From contig JAHJQI010000153.1 in NCBI GenBank assembly GCA_018819265.1, positions 1 to 37,429 on the forward strand: a stretch of 37,429 bases of DNA, in the 5' to 3' direction. Of this stretch, positions 23,776 to 32,609 are shown one piece after another. The stretch comes from Alphaproteobacteria bacterium. GTDB taxonomy: Bacteria > Pseudomonadota > Alphaproteobacteria > Rhizobiales > Hyphomicrobiaceae. The translations under genes and the position numbers were made by a program. Positions within the stretch are counted from its first letter, which is position 1. The number at the start of each line of letters is the position of its first letter. The notes under the pieces are model-generated. The model saw only the letters and a list, made by a program, of their open reading frames with translations, searched no databases and had not been told where the DNA came from.

Positions 23776-23818
23776 GGCACCGGACGACGCGTCAGTTTCG
23801 CCGATCAACATCGGCCGA

Positions 23819-25153
23819 TCAGCTTGTCGGAACGTCGAGCTTACGGGTGAGATTCTCGAATTCCTTGCGCAGTTCTTCGTTCTTGAAGATCTGATCGAAG
23901 GTCGGCGCTTCGAGCTTCTGGATGGCTTCGAATGAAGCTGCCGAATCGCGCATCAAGTTGCGCAGCTGGAAGCTCGCCTCGACGGTCTCGAAGGTATTGT
24001 CGGCGATGCGTAAGTCGTGCGTTGCCCGCGCGCGGGCCTGCGCCAGCTGTTCGCGCTGCTGCTGGAGATAGTCGCGATAGCCGCGGGCGGCTTCTTCCGC
24101 GATCTCCTGGCTCTTGCGGTTGGCTTCAAGCGCGCGAATCTGGTCGGGGCGATTGCCGCCCTCCTTGAGGAGCCTGTCGGTCTTTTTGCGCGCGACCTTG
24201 ATGTCATTGAGGATGGCGTCGAGCTTCGGCACGTAGTTCTCGTCGATCTTGGCGATGGTCGACTGCTGGGCATGCACGAGCATGGCGAAGAGGGCTGCAT
24301 GCATGGCGAAGTAGCGGCGCGCGGCCTTCATGTTGTCACCGCTCGCCGAAAGGCGCTCGGCAAGCTGGGCGTCGATCAGCTTGGCGGCATTGAAGGCTGC
24401 GACGAGGCGTACGAGGTCGCCGGAGAGCACGCTCTCAAGCAGCATGTCGATCTGCGCGTCACCCAGTTCGATGCCCGAAGCGCGGAGGGCTTCGCGGATC
24501 TCGCTCTTGGCCTTGGCGATCTCGGCCTTATTTGCCTCGATGCGGGACTCGGCATCCTTGATCTCACCGGCGAGACTGGCGACGGTATCGCTCAGCATGC
24601 CGGGCAGCAGGGCGTCTTTCGGCGCGGTGAGCTGGCGCTCCTTCAGATGGACGATCTGGTCTTCGATTTCGGAGATATTGCGGCGGAGGCCCTCAACCTT
24701 CTTCTGCACCTCGACGACGGGGGCATCGGTAACGATGCCGAGCGCACTGTCGAGAAGGGCGCGGATGCGATTCTCGCGGTCCTCGCGCGTTTCGGTCCAC
24801 ATCGGTGTGACGAGAAACTCGTCCCTGCCGGGAAGCTTGCGGGCATCCGCCCGCTGCTCGGCGGCATCCTTGAGGATCGAATCGATGGCCTGCATGAGAT
24901 CGCGGGCCTGCTGGTAGACCTTGTCGTCTTCACGCGGATCTGGGGCCGGCTTCGCCTGCGGCTGCGCTTCGCCGGGGGGGCCTTCGCGGCCGGCGCCCTG
25001 GGCTGCGGCCGGGCTCGCGCCGGTGGCCCGCGACAGCAATTCGCCGATGGAGTCGCGGTACGACGTCTGCGCCGCAGCAGGCGCGACAACCGTCCCCAGC
25101 AGCGCCAGAGAGCAAGCCGCCGACAGCAGTAAATCGCGAATGTTCGCCGTCAT
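23819..25153 (-). CDS. Exported coiled-coil protein of unknown function
   Basis: A 444-residue protein. The ATG at 25153 follows GGAGGGTCTGCG; the frame to 25234 was rejected. A signal peptide covers residues 1-29 (VVAPAAAQTS). A Pro/Ala-rich linker spans about 45-75, then long heptad-like helices cover most of 75-440. Two coil-dense blocks stand out, about 155-230 (VEGLRRNISEIEDQI) and 310-400 (IDENYVPKLDAILNDIKVARKK, AARGYRDYLQQQREQL). No transmembrane segment or enzymatic motif is visible. It is probably a periplasmic structural or adaptor protein. It is in the same direction as, and 128 bp downstream of, the DUF4287/DUF5655-like gene. The intervening gap is AT-rich and could hold a promoter. 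Confidence 0.8.
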   Translation of the reverse strand: MTANIRDLLLSAACSLALLGTVVAPAAAQTSYRDSIGELLSRATGASPAAAQGAGREGPPGEAQPQAKPAPDPREDDKVYQQARDLMQAIDSILKDAAEQRADARKLPGRDEFLVTPMWTETREDRENRIRALLDSALGIVTDAPVVEVQKKVEGLRRNISEIEDQIVHLKERQLTAPKDALLPGMLSDTVASLAGEIKDAESRIEANKAEIAKAKSEIREALRASGIELGDAQIDMLLESVLSGDLVRLVAAFNAAKLIDAQLAERLSASGDNMKAARRYFAMHAALFAMLVHAQQSTIAKIDENYVPKLDAILNDIKVARKKTDRLLKEGGNRPDQIRALEANRKSQEIAEEAARGYRDYLQQQREQLAQARARATHDLRIADNTFETVEASFQLRNLMRDSAASFEAIQKLEAPTFDQIFKNEELRKEFENLTRKLDVPTS

Positions 25154-25281
25154 CGCAGACCCTCCAACCACGCTGCATTCCACCACGTGATGATGGCAAT
25201 CAGATGGTTGCGGCCCTTCCGAATGGCAAATCAAAATCCGGTCGACAAAGGCTTAACCCATGAATTTGCTGAAAATATCTT

Positions 25282-26085
25282 TTACTTTTGGACCCGGGCA
25301 CAGGCCGCATGCAGGGTTTCGAGAAATGCTTCGTCGATTTCGCGGGCATCGCTGAGCGAGAGCATATGCGTCAGAAGCGGAGACAGCGGCGCACCCAGAT
25401 TGGGCAGGCGGGCTTTTTCGGCTGGCGGATCGAATCGACCGGGTGGGCCGGCAAAGGCAAGCTTCAAGTCCTTGCCGCCGATGGCGAGGAGCGCATAGGG
25501 AAGCGGCCCTGCGCGCATCTCGATGTACTGTCTTCCTGCCCGGAGCTGCGTTGCTGGCAAGGTTTCGGAAATTCGCCGGATGAGGAAACCGGCGAGGGGC
25601 GCGTAGGCCTTGGCGCCAGCGACGACCGCCATGACTTCAGACGGGATCGCACGCGGCGGAGAGGCCGGCTGCGGGCCCGTGCGCGGCGGCGGCGCAGGGC
25701 TTGCGGGTCTGGCGCCTGGAAAACGAATGACCGAAGCGCCCTCGATCCTTATGGGGGGCGGTGGGGAAATGCTTAAGTTTTCGCGGTGCGGCGGCGGGGG
25801 AGTTGTTGCCGGTGGCGCCGGCGGCCGGCGCGGCGGCTGGGCTGGCGAGCGCGCAGGGGCGGTTTCATCATAATAAATCGGCTGGCCGCCGTTGTTGTGA
25901 ATACGCTCCAGCCAGGACGCCCAGGCGAACAGGAAACCCTGTTGGCGCAGCCAGTCGATGGTGTCGTTGCGGTGGACAAAATTCCGCTCGCCGATCGCCG
26001 TCATCCAGCCATCGAGGTCACGACCGGTGTCGGCCTTCAGGCTCTCGATGAACTCCCGCTCCTTTTCGGCGTAGTCGCGGCTCAT
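25282..26085 (-). CDS. DUF4287/DUF5655-like cytosolic protein
   Basis: A 267-residue protein with no signal peptide. The start at 26085 (MSRDYAEKEREF) follows GGGGGAACC. Residues 8-70 (EFIESLKADTGRDLDGW, IDWLRQQGFLFAW) resemble DUF4287, a small domain of unknown function. A proline-rich linker covers about 85-150 (PPAPPATTPPPP). The C-terminal part (about 155-265) with YAPLAGFLIRRISETLPATQ and YIEMRAGPLPYALLAI resembles DUF5655. These assignments come from pattern recognition only. Upstream, 31 bp away, lies the ICMT-like methyltransferase gene, so the two are probably co-transcribed. Function unknown. Confidence 0.65.
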   Translation of the reverse strand: MSRDYAEKEREFIESLKADTGRDLDGWMTAIGERNFVHRNDTIDWLRQQGFLFAWASWLERIHNNGGQPIYYDETAPARSPAQPPRRPPAPPATTPPPPHRENLSISPPPPIRIEGASVIRFPGARPASPAPPPRTGPQPASPPRAIPSEVMAVVAGAKAYAPLAGFLIRRISETLPATQLRAGRQYIEMRAGPLPYALLAIGGKDLKLAFAGPPGRFDPPAEKARLPNLGAPLSPLLTHMLSLSDAREIDEAFLETLHAACARVQK

Positions 26086-26116
26086 GGTTCCCCCACGGCT
26101 TTGCGTCGTGATTTGT

Positions 26117-26605
26117 TCAAATCCAACGGCGCGTCCTCGCCTTGTACTGGCGATATGCGTCGCCGAACTTGGCTTCGAGGTAGCGTTCCTCCGGCAGAAT
26201 GGCGAGCCACGTGACCAGTCCGGCGAACGCGGGTGCCAGAAGGACGAACCAGATATTCTTGGTGATCTCGCCGGCTGCAAGGAAGATCAACACGTCGCCG
26301 AGATAGATCGGATTGCGCAACCAGCGGAAAGGACCCGAGGTGGCGAGCGCGGTCGACCCCTTGTGCGGCATCACCGTCGTATCATGACGCATTAGCGAAT
26401 ATGCCCCCCAGAAGATCAGGGCGGCGCCGAGGACGCCGACACCGATGCCGATGGCGCGCGCCGGGAAGTCATCGATGCCGGGCCAGGGCAGCGCCACAAG
26501 TTGGCCAAGCGCCACCGAAGCGATCACCGTCGCTATGATCAGCAGCGGTGGCCAGGGTATGCGGCTCGGACGGTCGGCGGCGCCGGTTGCGTGCTCGTTA
26601 GTCAT
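26117..26605 (-). CDS. Isoprenylcysteine carboxyl methyltransferase-like membrane protein
   Basis: A 162-residue integral membrane protein of the ICMT/PEMT-like methyltransferase superfamily. The ATG at 26605 follows AGAGGGCAACGCCAT; the longer frame to 26692 reads into the repeat array and was rejected. Two helices lie in about 20-70 and two more in 85-140. The family C-terminal motif is intact: GPFRWLRNPIYLGDVL, then EERYLEAKFGDAYRQYKARTRRW. This is the SAM- and lipid-binding region. Bacterial members often have no known substrate and may methylate lipids or quinone-like compounds. It is followed 31 bp later by the DUF4287/DUF5655-like gene. Confidence 0.88.
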   Translation of the reverse strand: MTNEHATGAADRPSRIPWPPLLIIATVIASVALGQLVALPWPGIDDFPARAIGIGVGVLGAALIFWGAYSLMRHDTTVMPHKGSTALATSGPFRWLRNPIYLGDVLIFLAAGEITKNIWFVLLAPAFAGLVTWLAILPEERYLEAKFGDAYRQYKARTRRWI

Positions 26606-26654
26606 ATGGCGTTGCCCTCTTAGAGCGCGTTTGCCTTCAAAGTTAAATAGTAGC

Positions 26655-26843
26655 GCTCCAAGTTCTTGTCTGGTCGCATGTTCGAACCGCAAAACCGCTC
26701 ACACTTTTGCTGAACATGCTCCAAGTTCTTGTCTGGTCGCATGTTCGAACCGCAAAACCGCTCACACTTTTGCTGAACATGCTCAAAGTTCTTGTCTGGT
26801 CGCATGTTCGAACCGCAAAACCGCTCACACTTTTGCTGAACAT
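26655..26843. repeat. 63-bp tandem hairpin array (3 copies)
   Basis: Three direct units of exactly 63 bp start at 26655, 26718 and 26781, with a partial fourth at 26844. Each unit contains a hairpin with arms CATGTTC / GAACATG and an inner pair GCAAAA / TTTTGC. Only one substitution was noticed between units (CTCC vs CTCA), so the array is young or homogenised. It lies in the divergent gap between the methyltransferase and the YdcF gene. Because 63 is divisible by 3, long but spurious reading frames cross it. Confidence 0.9.
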
Positions 26844-26986
26844 GCTCCCAACGAATCATATAGCCGAATCTGGGCGGTGAAGTCTTGTCTGCGTTTGCCG
26901 TCAAGGCGATCGCCGCCTTAACGGCGCCCCGCGACGAATGCTAACGATGGCTGATCATTCCGATTCTGCTGCGTGGGTTCTCGCCG

Positions 26987-27793
26987 ATGTTCTATTTCGC
27001 CACCAAGGTTTTCTGGCTGTTCGCGCAGCCCTCTTCGCTCAGCGTCATCGCGATGGCGCTTGGTCTTTGTGTGCTGGCGTTGACTCGTCGGCGGCGATTG
27101 GGTTTTTCGCTGGCGTTCGGCGGCTTGATCCTGATGCTGGCCGGGGGATTTCTGCCGCTCGGCAACTACCTCGTGCTGCCGCTCGAACAACGTTTCGCCA
27201 ATGTCGAACTGCCCGGAACCGACGAGCCGGTTGCCGGCATCATCATTCTCGGCGGTTTCGAGGACGGATGGGTGAGTGCTGGGCGTCGCGGCCTTGCCGT
27301 CAACGAGGCTGCGGAGCGATTGACGGAGGGCGTGCGACTTGCCCGGCGGTGGCGCCAAGCGAAGGTCGTTTTCACAGGCGGCGTCGGGGGAATCATGGGA
27401 CACGGCAGCGTTGCCGCCGGGCCGGTCGGACAATTCCTGGAGGATGTCGGCATCGCAGCTGAGCGCATCGTTCTGGAGCCGCAGGCGTTGAACACCTTTC
27501 AAAATGCTACATTTACGCGAGAACTCGTCAAGCCGAAGCCCGGAGAAAAGTGGCTGCTCGTCACTTCGGCCTATCACATGCCGCGCTCGGTCGGCGTGTT
27601 CCGCTCTGTCGGTTTCGACGTCATCGCGGCACCCGTCGACTATCGCACGCGGGACGCCCGCGACCTCGTGCGTATGTTCGCTTCGATCCCGGCGGGGCTG
27701 GAAAGATTCGATCTCGGGGTGCGCGAATGGATCGGGCTGATCGGTTACCGTCTGACCGGGCGAACGGACGCGCTGCTGCCGGGGCCGGAGTAA
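26987..27793 (+). CDS. YdcF-family (DUF218) membrane protein
   Basis: A 268-residue protein with two N-terminal transmembrane segments (about 10-30 and 37-58), then a DUF218 domain. Family motifs: GIIILGGFEDG, RLTEGVRLARR, VVFTGGVGG, LEPQALNTFQNATFT, LLVTSAYHMPRSVGVFRSVGFDV. The ElyC/SanA/YdcF group is implicated in envelope or peptidoglycan-precursor homeostasis in enterobacteria; this bacterial role is only by analogy. The start ATG has a weak ribosome site. It is divergent from the ICMT-like gene and convergent with the LpxQ-like gene. Confidence 0.88.
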   Translation: MFYFATKVFWLFAQPSSLSVIAMALGLCVLALTRRRRLGFSLAFGGLILMLAGGFLPLGNYLVLPLEQRFANVELPGTDEPVAGIIILGGFEDGWVSAGRRGLAVNEAAERLTEGVRLARRWRQAKVVFTGGVGGIMGHGSVAAGPVGQFLEDVGIAAERIVLEPQALNTFQNATFTRELVKPKPGEKWLLVTSAYHMPRSVGVFRSVGFDVIAAPVDYRTRDARDLVRMFASIPAGLERFDLGVREWIGLIGYRLTGRTDALLPGPE

Positions 27794-27809
27794 GCGCGTC
27801 GATCCGTTT

Positions 27810-28790
27810 CTATGGTGCTGCCGCCGGGCTGGCGCCGAAGCGCACGCCGATGCCGCCGATGGCCTGATGGCTGATCAGATCCTTGGAGAGAATACCGCCG
27901 GGCGGCGGTTCGCCCGACCACCAGCGCTGCGCCTGCCGGAACAGGTCGGCAAAGAGGCCGATCTTGGTCCCGTCAAGTTCGCTGAGCGGCACGTCATAGT
28001 GGGCGAAGGTGAATTTGTATTCGAGGAAATAACTCATGCGCGGCACCCGGAATTCGATGCCGACGAGGCCCTGGGCCACGGGTCCGGTGTAAAGGTATTC
28101 GTATGTGCGTCCGGTGGCGCCCTTCATCATCTGGATTTCTGAATGCGGCAGGTTCACGCCGGCGCCTAGTCCGCCGTAAAGCGACAGGCGCGGATGCAGA
28201 TCGAACAGCCGCATCAAGCCATTGAGCGTCAGCATGTTATGGCCGTGGCTCGCTTCGAGGCGCCGGTAGACATCGCCGAGTTTAGCTGCGCCCGGCGCCG
28301 GTTCGCCGTTGATCGTGCCCTCGAAATTAACTTCGCGATCAAGTTCGGCTATGGCCTTTGAGTGCGTGAAATCGAGCATCGCGCCGGTGCGGCCGCCGGT
28401 GAACCAATTGACGACGCGCACACCATAGTAGATCGGATCGTTGAAGGGTTCGGCGCGCCAATCGACGGGCGCAACCGAGAAATCGTGGACGCCATCCTTC
28501 TTCAGGGCGACGCGGCTCGGGTAGGTGTAAGGCGCGCCGCCATAGAATGCGACCATCATCTCCCTGGTGGGGGGAGCGGCACGGGCGGAGGCGAGTTCGT
28601 CCTGGGAGCGGATGGCGGCATCGCGCCCGGCGTCGACCGGATCCTCCTGGGCGGCTGCGACCCAGAGGCCGACCGCGGCTACGGCGAAAAGGCGTATGGC
28701 GACGTCCACCACATGCGGCGCGCCGGCCAGCGAATTCGTCCGGTGCCAGCGCGGCCGCACGGAGTCCACGGCTTTCTTGACGATCAGCAA
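27810..28790 (-). CDS. LpxQ-like outer-membrane protein (lipid A oxidase-like)
   Basis: A ~326-residue protein ending in a likely beta-barrel. The C-terminal part has alternating strands with YYGVRVVNWFTGGRTGAMLDF, YRRLEASHGHNMLTLNGLMRLF, YGGLGAGVNLPHSE and YFLEYKFTFAHYDV, the pattern of the rhizobial outer-membrane lipid A oxidase LpxQ. That enzyme oxidises the proximal glucosamine of lipid A, and this function is inferred here. The start is uncertain: TTG 28790 follows a GGGGG ribosome site, GTG 28856 lies further out, and GTG 28709 or 28712 would begin directly at the hydrophobic signal (VDVAIRLFAVAAVGLWVA). It is convergent with the YdcF gene. Confidence 0.6.
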   Translation of the reverse strand: MLIVKKAVDSVRPRWHRTNSLAGAPHVVDVAIRLFAVAAVGLWVAAAQEDPVDAGRDAAIRSQDELASARAAPPTREMMVAFYGGAPYTYPSRVALKKDGVHDFSVAPVDWRAEPFNDPIYYGVRVVNWFTGGRTGAMLDFTHSKAIAELDREVNFEGTINGEPAPGAAKLGDVYRRLEASHGHNMLTLNGLMRLFDLHPRLSLYGGLGAGVNLPHSEIQMMKGATGRTYEYLYTGPVAQGLVGIEFRVPRMSYFLEYKFTFAHYDVPLSELDGTKIGLFADLFRQAQRWWSGEPPPGGILSKDLISHQAIGGIGVRFGASPAAAP

Positions 28791-28898
28791 AAGATCCCCC
28801 CGGAAGTTTGCATTCTGGATGTCGGAATAAGCTGGCGGACAATAGCCCTTCTGCACTGTACCGCAACACCTAGAGCAACATCCAAAAACTGACCCGCA

Positions 28899-30032
28899 TC
28901 AGTTCTTTATTTCCGCACCTGCCAGCCGGCCGAGCATTCGGCGCACGGCCCTGGTCTGGGGAGCGTCGCGCGTCAGGTAATCGCGCCCGGTATAGCCCCA
29001 CCAATCCCAGCAGCCCAGCGGGTTCAGCGCCGATTTTTCGACCTCGGGGAACAAGACGACAACCTTATTGGCATCCGCCCAGCGCCCATAGCCGGTGTCG
29101 CGGGTGAAGGCCGCCTCTACGGAATCGCGATTCTGCTGGCAGCCGTGAAAAGCGACATGAACGCGGCAGCCTCCGGCATCGCAGGAAGGCGGAACGTAGA
29201 GGAGCGCGGTCGGTGCCAGTCCGGATTTCGGCAGATCGCTGGCGAATGCCTGCTGGTCGAATTCGACAAAACGGCCGGCTGCAGGTCCCGCCGGCTTGAC
29301 TGCCGGCGCGTAGAGAAACTGGAAGAACGCACCGACCTGATCGTAGTCGCAGTCGACGATATAGGGGAGGTCATTGGCCGAACAGCTGCCCCCCTTGTCG
29401 AGGGTGATCATGGCGTGTCCGGCCGGTACGTCCATGACCGCCTCGATGTTGCTTTCTACGACGCCGACGTCGCGGTAGAACTCCACCGTCTTGGCGACGA
29501 TGCGCGGGCGTACGACCTGATCGTTGGTGCCCGAGAAGATGTAGATCCGGTCCGTGACGATATCTGAAATCTTGCCGATGCGGCCTTCCTCAGACAGTTC
29601 GCGGGCGCGATCGGCGAGCTTTTTTGCGTCCGGCACACCATAGAGGGCGAGCGTGTCGAGCATGCAGCCGCTGGCCGCGCGCGACGCGCTGAGGATCTGA
29701 ACGCCCGCGTCGGGCATGAAACCGGTGAAAGCGCTTTCGGCGCAGGCGTACGGGCCGCCGGCGATGATGGCTGCTCCGGTGACGATATCGGCATGAGAAA
29801 GCTGGAACTGTTCGGCCATGTAGGCGCCCGACGACAGCCCGGAGACGGTCGTGCCGGCGAGGGTCGCGCGCAGATCTGGGAGCAGTTGGCGTTCGCTTGG
29901 CGATTGTTGCGGGGGTGTGCAGGAAACGGGGCCGAGCAGAAGCATCCAGAACAGCACGCCGCATGCGATCACGAAGACCATCCAGCGCCGCCAGGCTTCG
30001 AGGAAAGGGTTGCGTCCAAAACGAAAAGCCAT
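28899..30032 (-). CDS. Exported poly(3-hydroxyalkanoate) depolymerase-like esterase
   Basis: A 377-residue exported hydrolase of the short-chain PHA depolymerase / esterase group. The start at 30032 (MAFRFGRNPF) was chosen because a membrane/signal segment (about 17-38) follows. The frame to 30170 overlaps the pbpC stop region. The nucleophile elbow GLSSGAYM, around residues 70-77, matches the PhaZ-type lipase box. SGTNDQVV may hold the catalytic Asp and HVAFHGCQQ the conserved His-Gly-Cys block of this family. Several cysteine pairs fit a periplasmic or secreted enzyme. It would hydrolyse polyhydroxybutyrate or its oligomers; the exact substrate is inferred. It is 91 bp downstream of pbpC. 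Confidence 0.82.
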   Translation of the reverse strand: MAFRFGRNPFLEAWRRWMVFVIACGVLFWMLLLGPVSCTPPQQSPSERQLLPDLRATLAGTTVSGLSSGAYMAEQFQLSHADIVTGAAIIAGGPYACAESAFTGFMPDAGVQILSASRAASGCMLDTLALYGVPDAKKLADRARELSEEGRIGKISDIVTDRIYIFSGTNDQVVRPRIVAKTVEFYRDVGVVESNIEAVMDVPAGHAMITLDKGGSCSANDLPYIVDCDYDQVGAFFQFLYAPAVKPAGPAAGRFVEFDQQAFASDLPKSGLAPTALLYVPPSCDAGGCRVHVAFHGCQQNRDSVEAAFTRDTGYGRWADANKVVVLFPEVEKSALNPLGCWDWWGYTGRDYLTRDAPQTRAVRRMLGRLAGAEIKN

Positions 30033-30123
30033 GCGGTAGCCGCGCCCCCTGGTAAATCGCCCGTGCCTCAAGTTTCGGGCAGGACTGTAGGTCGCGAACC
30101 TGTCCAATGCCAGGGGACGAAGG

Positions 30124-32277
30124 TCAATCCCGCAGGCGCACGGTGACGCGGTCGACGCGGCCTTCAGCATCGATAACCGATACCTTGACGAAGCCGGGTC
30201 CGCCAGGCTGCCACTGAGTGTCGCGGCGATGCGGCGGGGAGCTTATCGGCTTGCCGTCGATGAGCCAGGTCAGCGGCAGCGCGCCTCCCTCAGCCTTCAA
30301 CGGCAGAGGATCGGCAGCGGTTCCGCCAAGGATTTCGACTTCGGAGCGATCGGGCGGAAACGAGATCGCCAGCGGATCGCGGCGGAATTCCGCGCCGCCG
30401 TTGCCGACTGATGCGAAACGGGCGAAGCGCTTGAGGTTCGGGGGGAGATCGGCGCCGCTGACACGCAGCGTGCCGGGCGGCGCCTGCGGCAGCGGTTCGC
30501 GCTTGACCGACAGGCGCGCGAAGGCGTCGAAGAGGATGGGGGCGGCAGCCGTGCGGCCAACGAGGCCCGGCGTCGAGGCGCCATCGGGACGGCCGACCCA
30601 GACCGCAATGGTGTGGCGCCCGTCGTAGCCAATGGCAAAGGCGTCGCGGTAGCCGTACGACGTTCCCGTCTTATAGGCGATGCGGCCGCTGCGGGCGTCG
30701 GCGGGGGCGGGCGCGTCCTTGAGAATATCGGTGATGTACCAGGCGGCAACGGGCGACAGCAGCGACTTCTGCTGGTCGCTGGCGATTTTGCCGGAGAGGC
30801 GTTTTTGCGCTGATTCGCCGAGCCTGTGGGACAGTTCAACGTGGCGTCCGCCTTGGGCCAGGCTGGCGTAGAGGCTTGTGAGATCGTGCAGCGTCAGGCC
30901 AAGTCCGCCGAGCGCGATGGCCAGACTCGGCCTGGCGGCATCCGGCAGCACGGGTTCAAGACCGGCACGGCGCAGGCGGCCGATGAGGAGATCGGGGCCG
31001 AGTTCGTCAAGGACACGGACGGCGGGAACGTTCAGCGACGACCCCAGCGCGTCGCGGATCGTCACCGTGCCACGATAGGTTTCGTCGAAATTCTCAGGGC
31101 GGTAGGATCCAAACCGCGAGGGACGGTCCTCGATCAGCGTTTCGGGATGGGCGATGCCGCGCTCGAAGCCGAGGCCATAGACCACCGGCTTCAACGTCGA
31201 TCCGGGCGAGCGCAGGGCGCCGGTCATGTCGATCGAGCCGAAGCGGTCGGCGTCGAGATAGCCGGGCGAACCGACGTGGGCGATGATTTCTCCCGTCGTG
31301 TGGTCGACGGCGAGCAGGGCTGCCGACAACCGGTCGCCGAGAAGTTCGGCGCGCTCGGCTAAAAGCGCCTCAATGGCCGCCTGCTTGTCACGATCGATCG
31401 TCAAGCGGTGGACGGCTCGCTTCGGGAAGGCGGCGACTTCGGCTTCGGCAAGATGCGGGGCGAGCATCGGGAATTCGCGCCGGCTGGCCGGCACGCTTTC
31501 AGCGCGCGCGCGTTCGGCTTCCGGCCTGGTGATGACGCCGGCCTCGACGGCGCGGTCGAGGACGCGGTCACGGGCCCGGCGGGCATTACCGGCGGACCGG
31601 TCCGGGCGGCGGGCCTCCGGCGACTGCGGCAGGGCGACGAGCAAGGCGGCCTGGGCAACCGAGAGGCGGTTGGGCTCTTTGCCGAAATAGGCGAGGGCGG
31701 CGGCGCGGGCGCCCTCGATATTGCCGCCGAACGGAGCAAGGCGCAGGTAGAGATCGAGGATCTCGCTCTTGGAGAGTTGACGTTCGAGTTGCACGGCACG
31801 CAGCATCTGCGCGGTCTTTCCCGCGAGCGTGCGCTCGTGGCGCTGGTCGAGGAGGCGGGCGGTCTGCATGGTCAGTGTAGACGCGCCGGAGACAATGCGG
31901 CCATGGGTTGCAAATTGAAGCGCCGCGCGGCCCAATGCCAGGACATCGACGCCGCCGTGTTCGTAGAAGCGGCCATCCTCGAAAGCAAAAAGCATGGCAA
32001 GGTAACGCTGGTCGACGTCCTTGCTGGTCGCGGGCAGTCGCCAGCGGCCGTCGGCTGTGGTGAAGGCGCGCAGCAGCCGGTCCTGGCGATCGACGACGGT
32101 GACGGAGACTTCGCCGGCTGCTGCCAGAGGAGGCGGCGGCAGACTGGAAAGCGCGGCTTCGAAGCCGGCCCAGGCTGCGAAGCCGAGAGCGAAACTCGCG
32201 GCGGCCACGAAAGCCGCGCGCCGGAGCCAACGGCCCCCTGCGGCCCGGCTTCTTGCGACCGCTGGCCGAGCTGGCAC
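30124..32277 (-). CDS. pbpC: Penicillin-binding protein 1C
   Basis: A 717-residue bifunctional peptidoglycan synthase. The GTG at 32277 was chosen because one hydrophobic helix (about 18-40) follows within 30 residues. The longer frame to 32598 only reads repeat DNA. The transglycosylase domain (about 60-230) shows FEDGRFYEHGGVD and GASTLTMQTARLL. The transpeptidase domain (about 280-530) shows SPGSTLKP, SSLNVPAV and KTGTSYGYRD, the three active-site motifs. A BiPBP_C domain ends the protein (about 625-717). It lies just downstream of an alpha-2-macroglobulin gene, the arrangement of E. coli yfhM-pbpC. There the macroglobulin is thought to trap proteases while PBP1C repairs the wall. Confidence 0.93.
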   Translation of the reverse strand: MPARPAVARSRAAGGRWLRRAAFVAAASFALGFAAWAGFEAALSSLPPPPLAAAGEVSVTVVDRQDRLLRAFTTADGRWRLPATSKDVDQRYLAMLFAFEDGRFYEHGGVDVLALGRAALQFATHGRIVSGASTLTMQTARLLDQRHERTLAGKTAQMLRAVQLERQLSKSEILDLYLRLAPFGGNIEGARAAALAYFGKEPNRLSVAQAALLVALPQSPEARRPDRSAGNARRARDRVLDRAVEAGVITRPEAERARAESVPASRREFPMLAPHLAEAEVAAFPKRAVHRLTIDRDKQAAIEALLAERAELLGDRLSAALLAVDHTTGEIIAHVGSPGYLDADRFGSIDMTGALRSPGSTLKPVVYGLGFERGIAHPETLIEDRPSRFGSYRPENFDETYRGTVTIRDALGSSLNVPAVRVLDELGPDLLIGRLRRAGLEPVLPDAARPSLAIALGGLGLTLHDLTSLYASLAQGGRHVELSHRLGESAQKRLSGKIASDQQKSLLSPVAAWYITDILKDAPAPADARSGRIAYKTGTSYGYRDAFAIGYDGRHTIAVWVGRPDGASTPGLVGRTAAAPILFDAFARLSVKREPLPQAPPGTLRVSGADLPPNLKRFARFASVGNGGAEFRRDPLAISFPPDRSEVEILGGTAADPLPLKAEGGALPLTWLIDGKPISSPPHRRDTQWQPGGPGFVKVSVIDAEGRVDRVTVRLRD

Positions 32278-32289
32278 ATCCCCGCTGGC

Positions 32290-32420
32290 GTGGGGTGAAG
32301 TGCGCGAAATCAATGCGGAGTGTTCCCCGTTCGGCAGAGGGGAAGTCGGGTCGCCTGTCGATTCCGATCCGGCCCCTTCTACGCGGCTGGGCCCCGGCCT
32401 GCGCCGGGGTGACGACAAAG
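32290..32420. repeat. REP-like hairpins between the macroglobulin and pbpC genes
   Basis: This 130-bp stretch holds an imperfect hairpin TTCCCCGTTCGGCAGAGGGGAA (32323-32343) and a perfect hairpin CCCCGGCCTGCGCCGGGG (32392-32409) followed by TGACGAC, a repeat style common in Hyphomicrobiales. Translated, it gives the spurious SSPRRRPGPS-type extension of pbpC. It leaves about 330 bp between the macroglobulin stop (32610) and the pbpC start. Confidence 0.7.
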
Positions 32421-32609
32421 GAAATGTCAGGCGTTTTGCCAACAAAGACACAAGTTGCCTCAGTCCACTTTTGTGACCGTTTGCGGTGCGGCTTCTTCCG
32501 ACCAGTAGCACGGCCACTTGCACCTCCATTGGCCTCTCCCCAGGAGGTGAAGCGTGTCGCTTGTTGTCCTCTTGAACGTTTCGCGTGGCTTCAGCCATCC
32601 GTGCCGGCC

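Noticed and set aside
26620..26904. Repetitive cysteine-containing peptide (three 21-residue repeats on the minus strand)
   Set aside because: The period is divisible by 3, so the frame stays open by arithmetic. There is no ribosome site, and the sequence is fully explained by the hairpin array.
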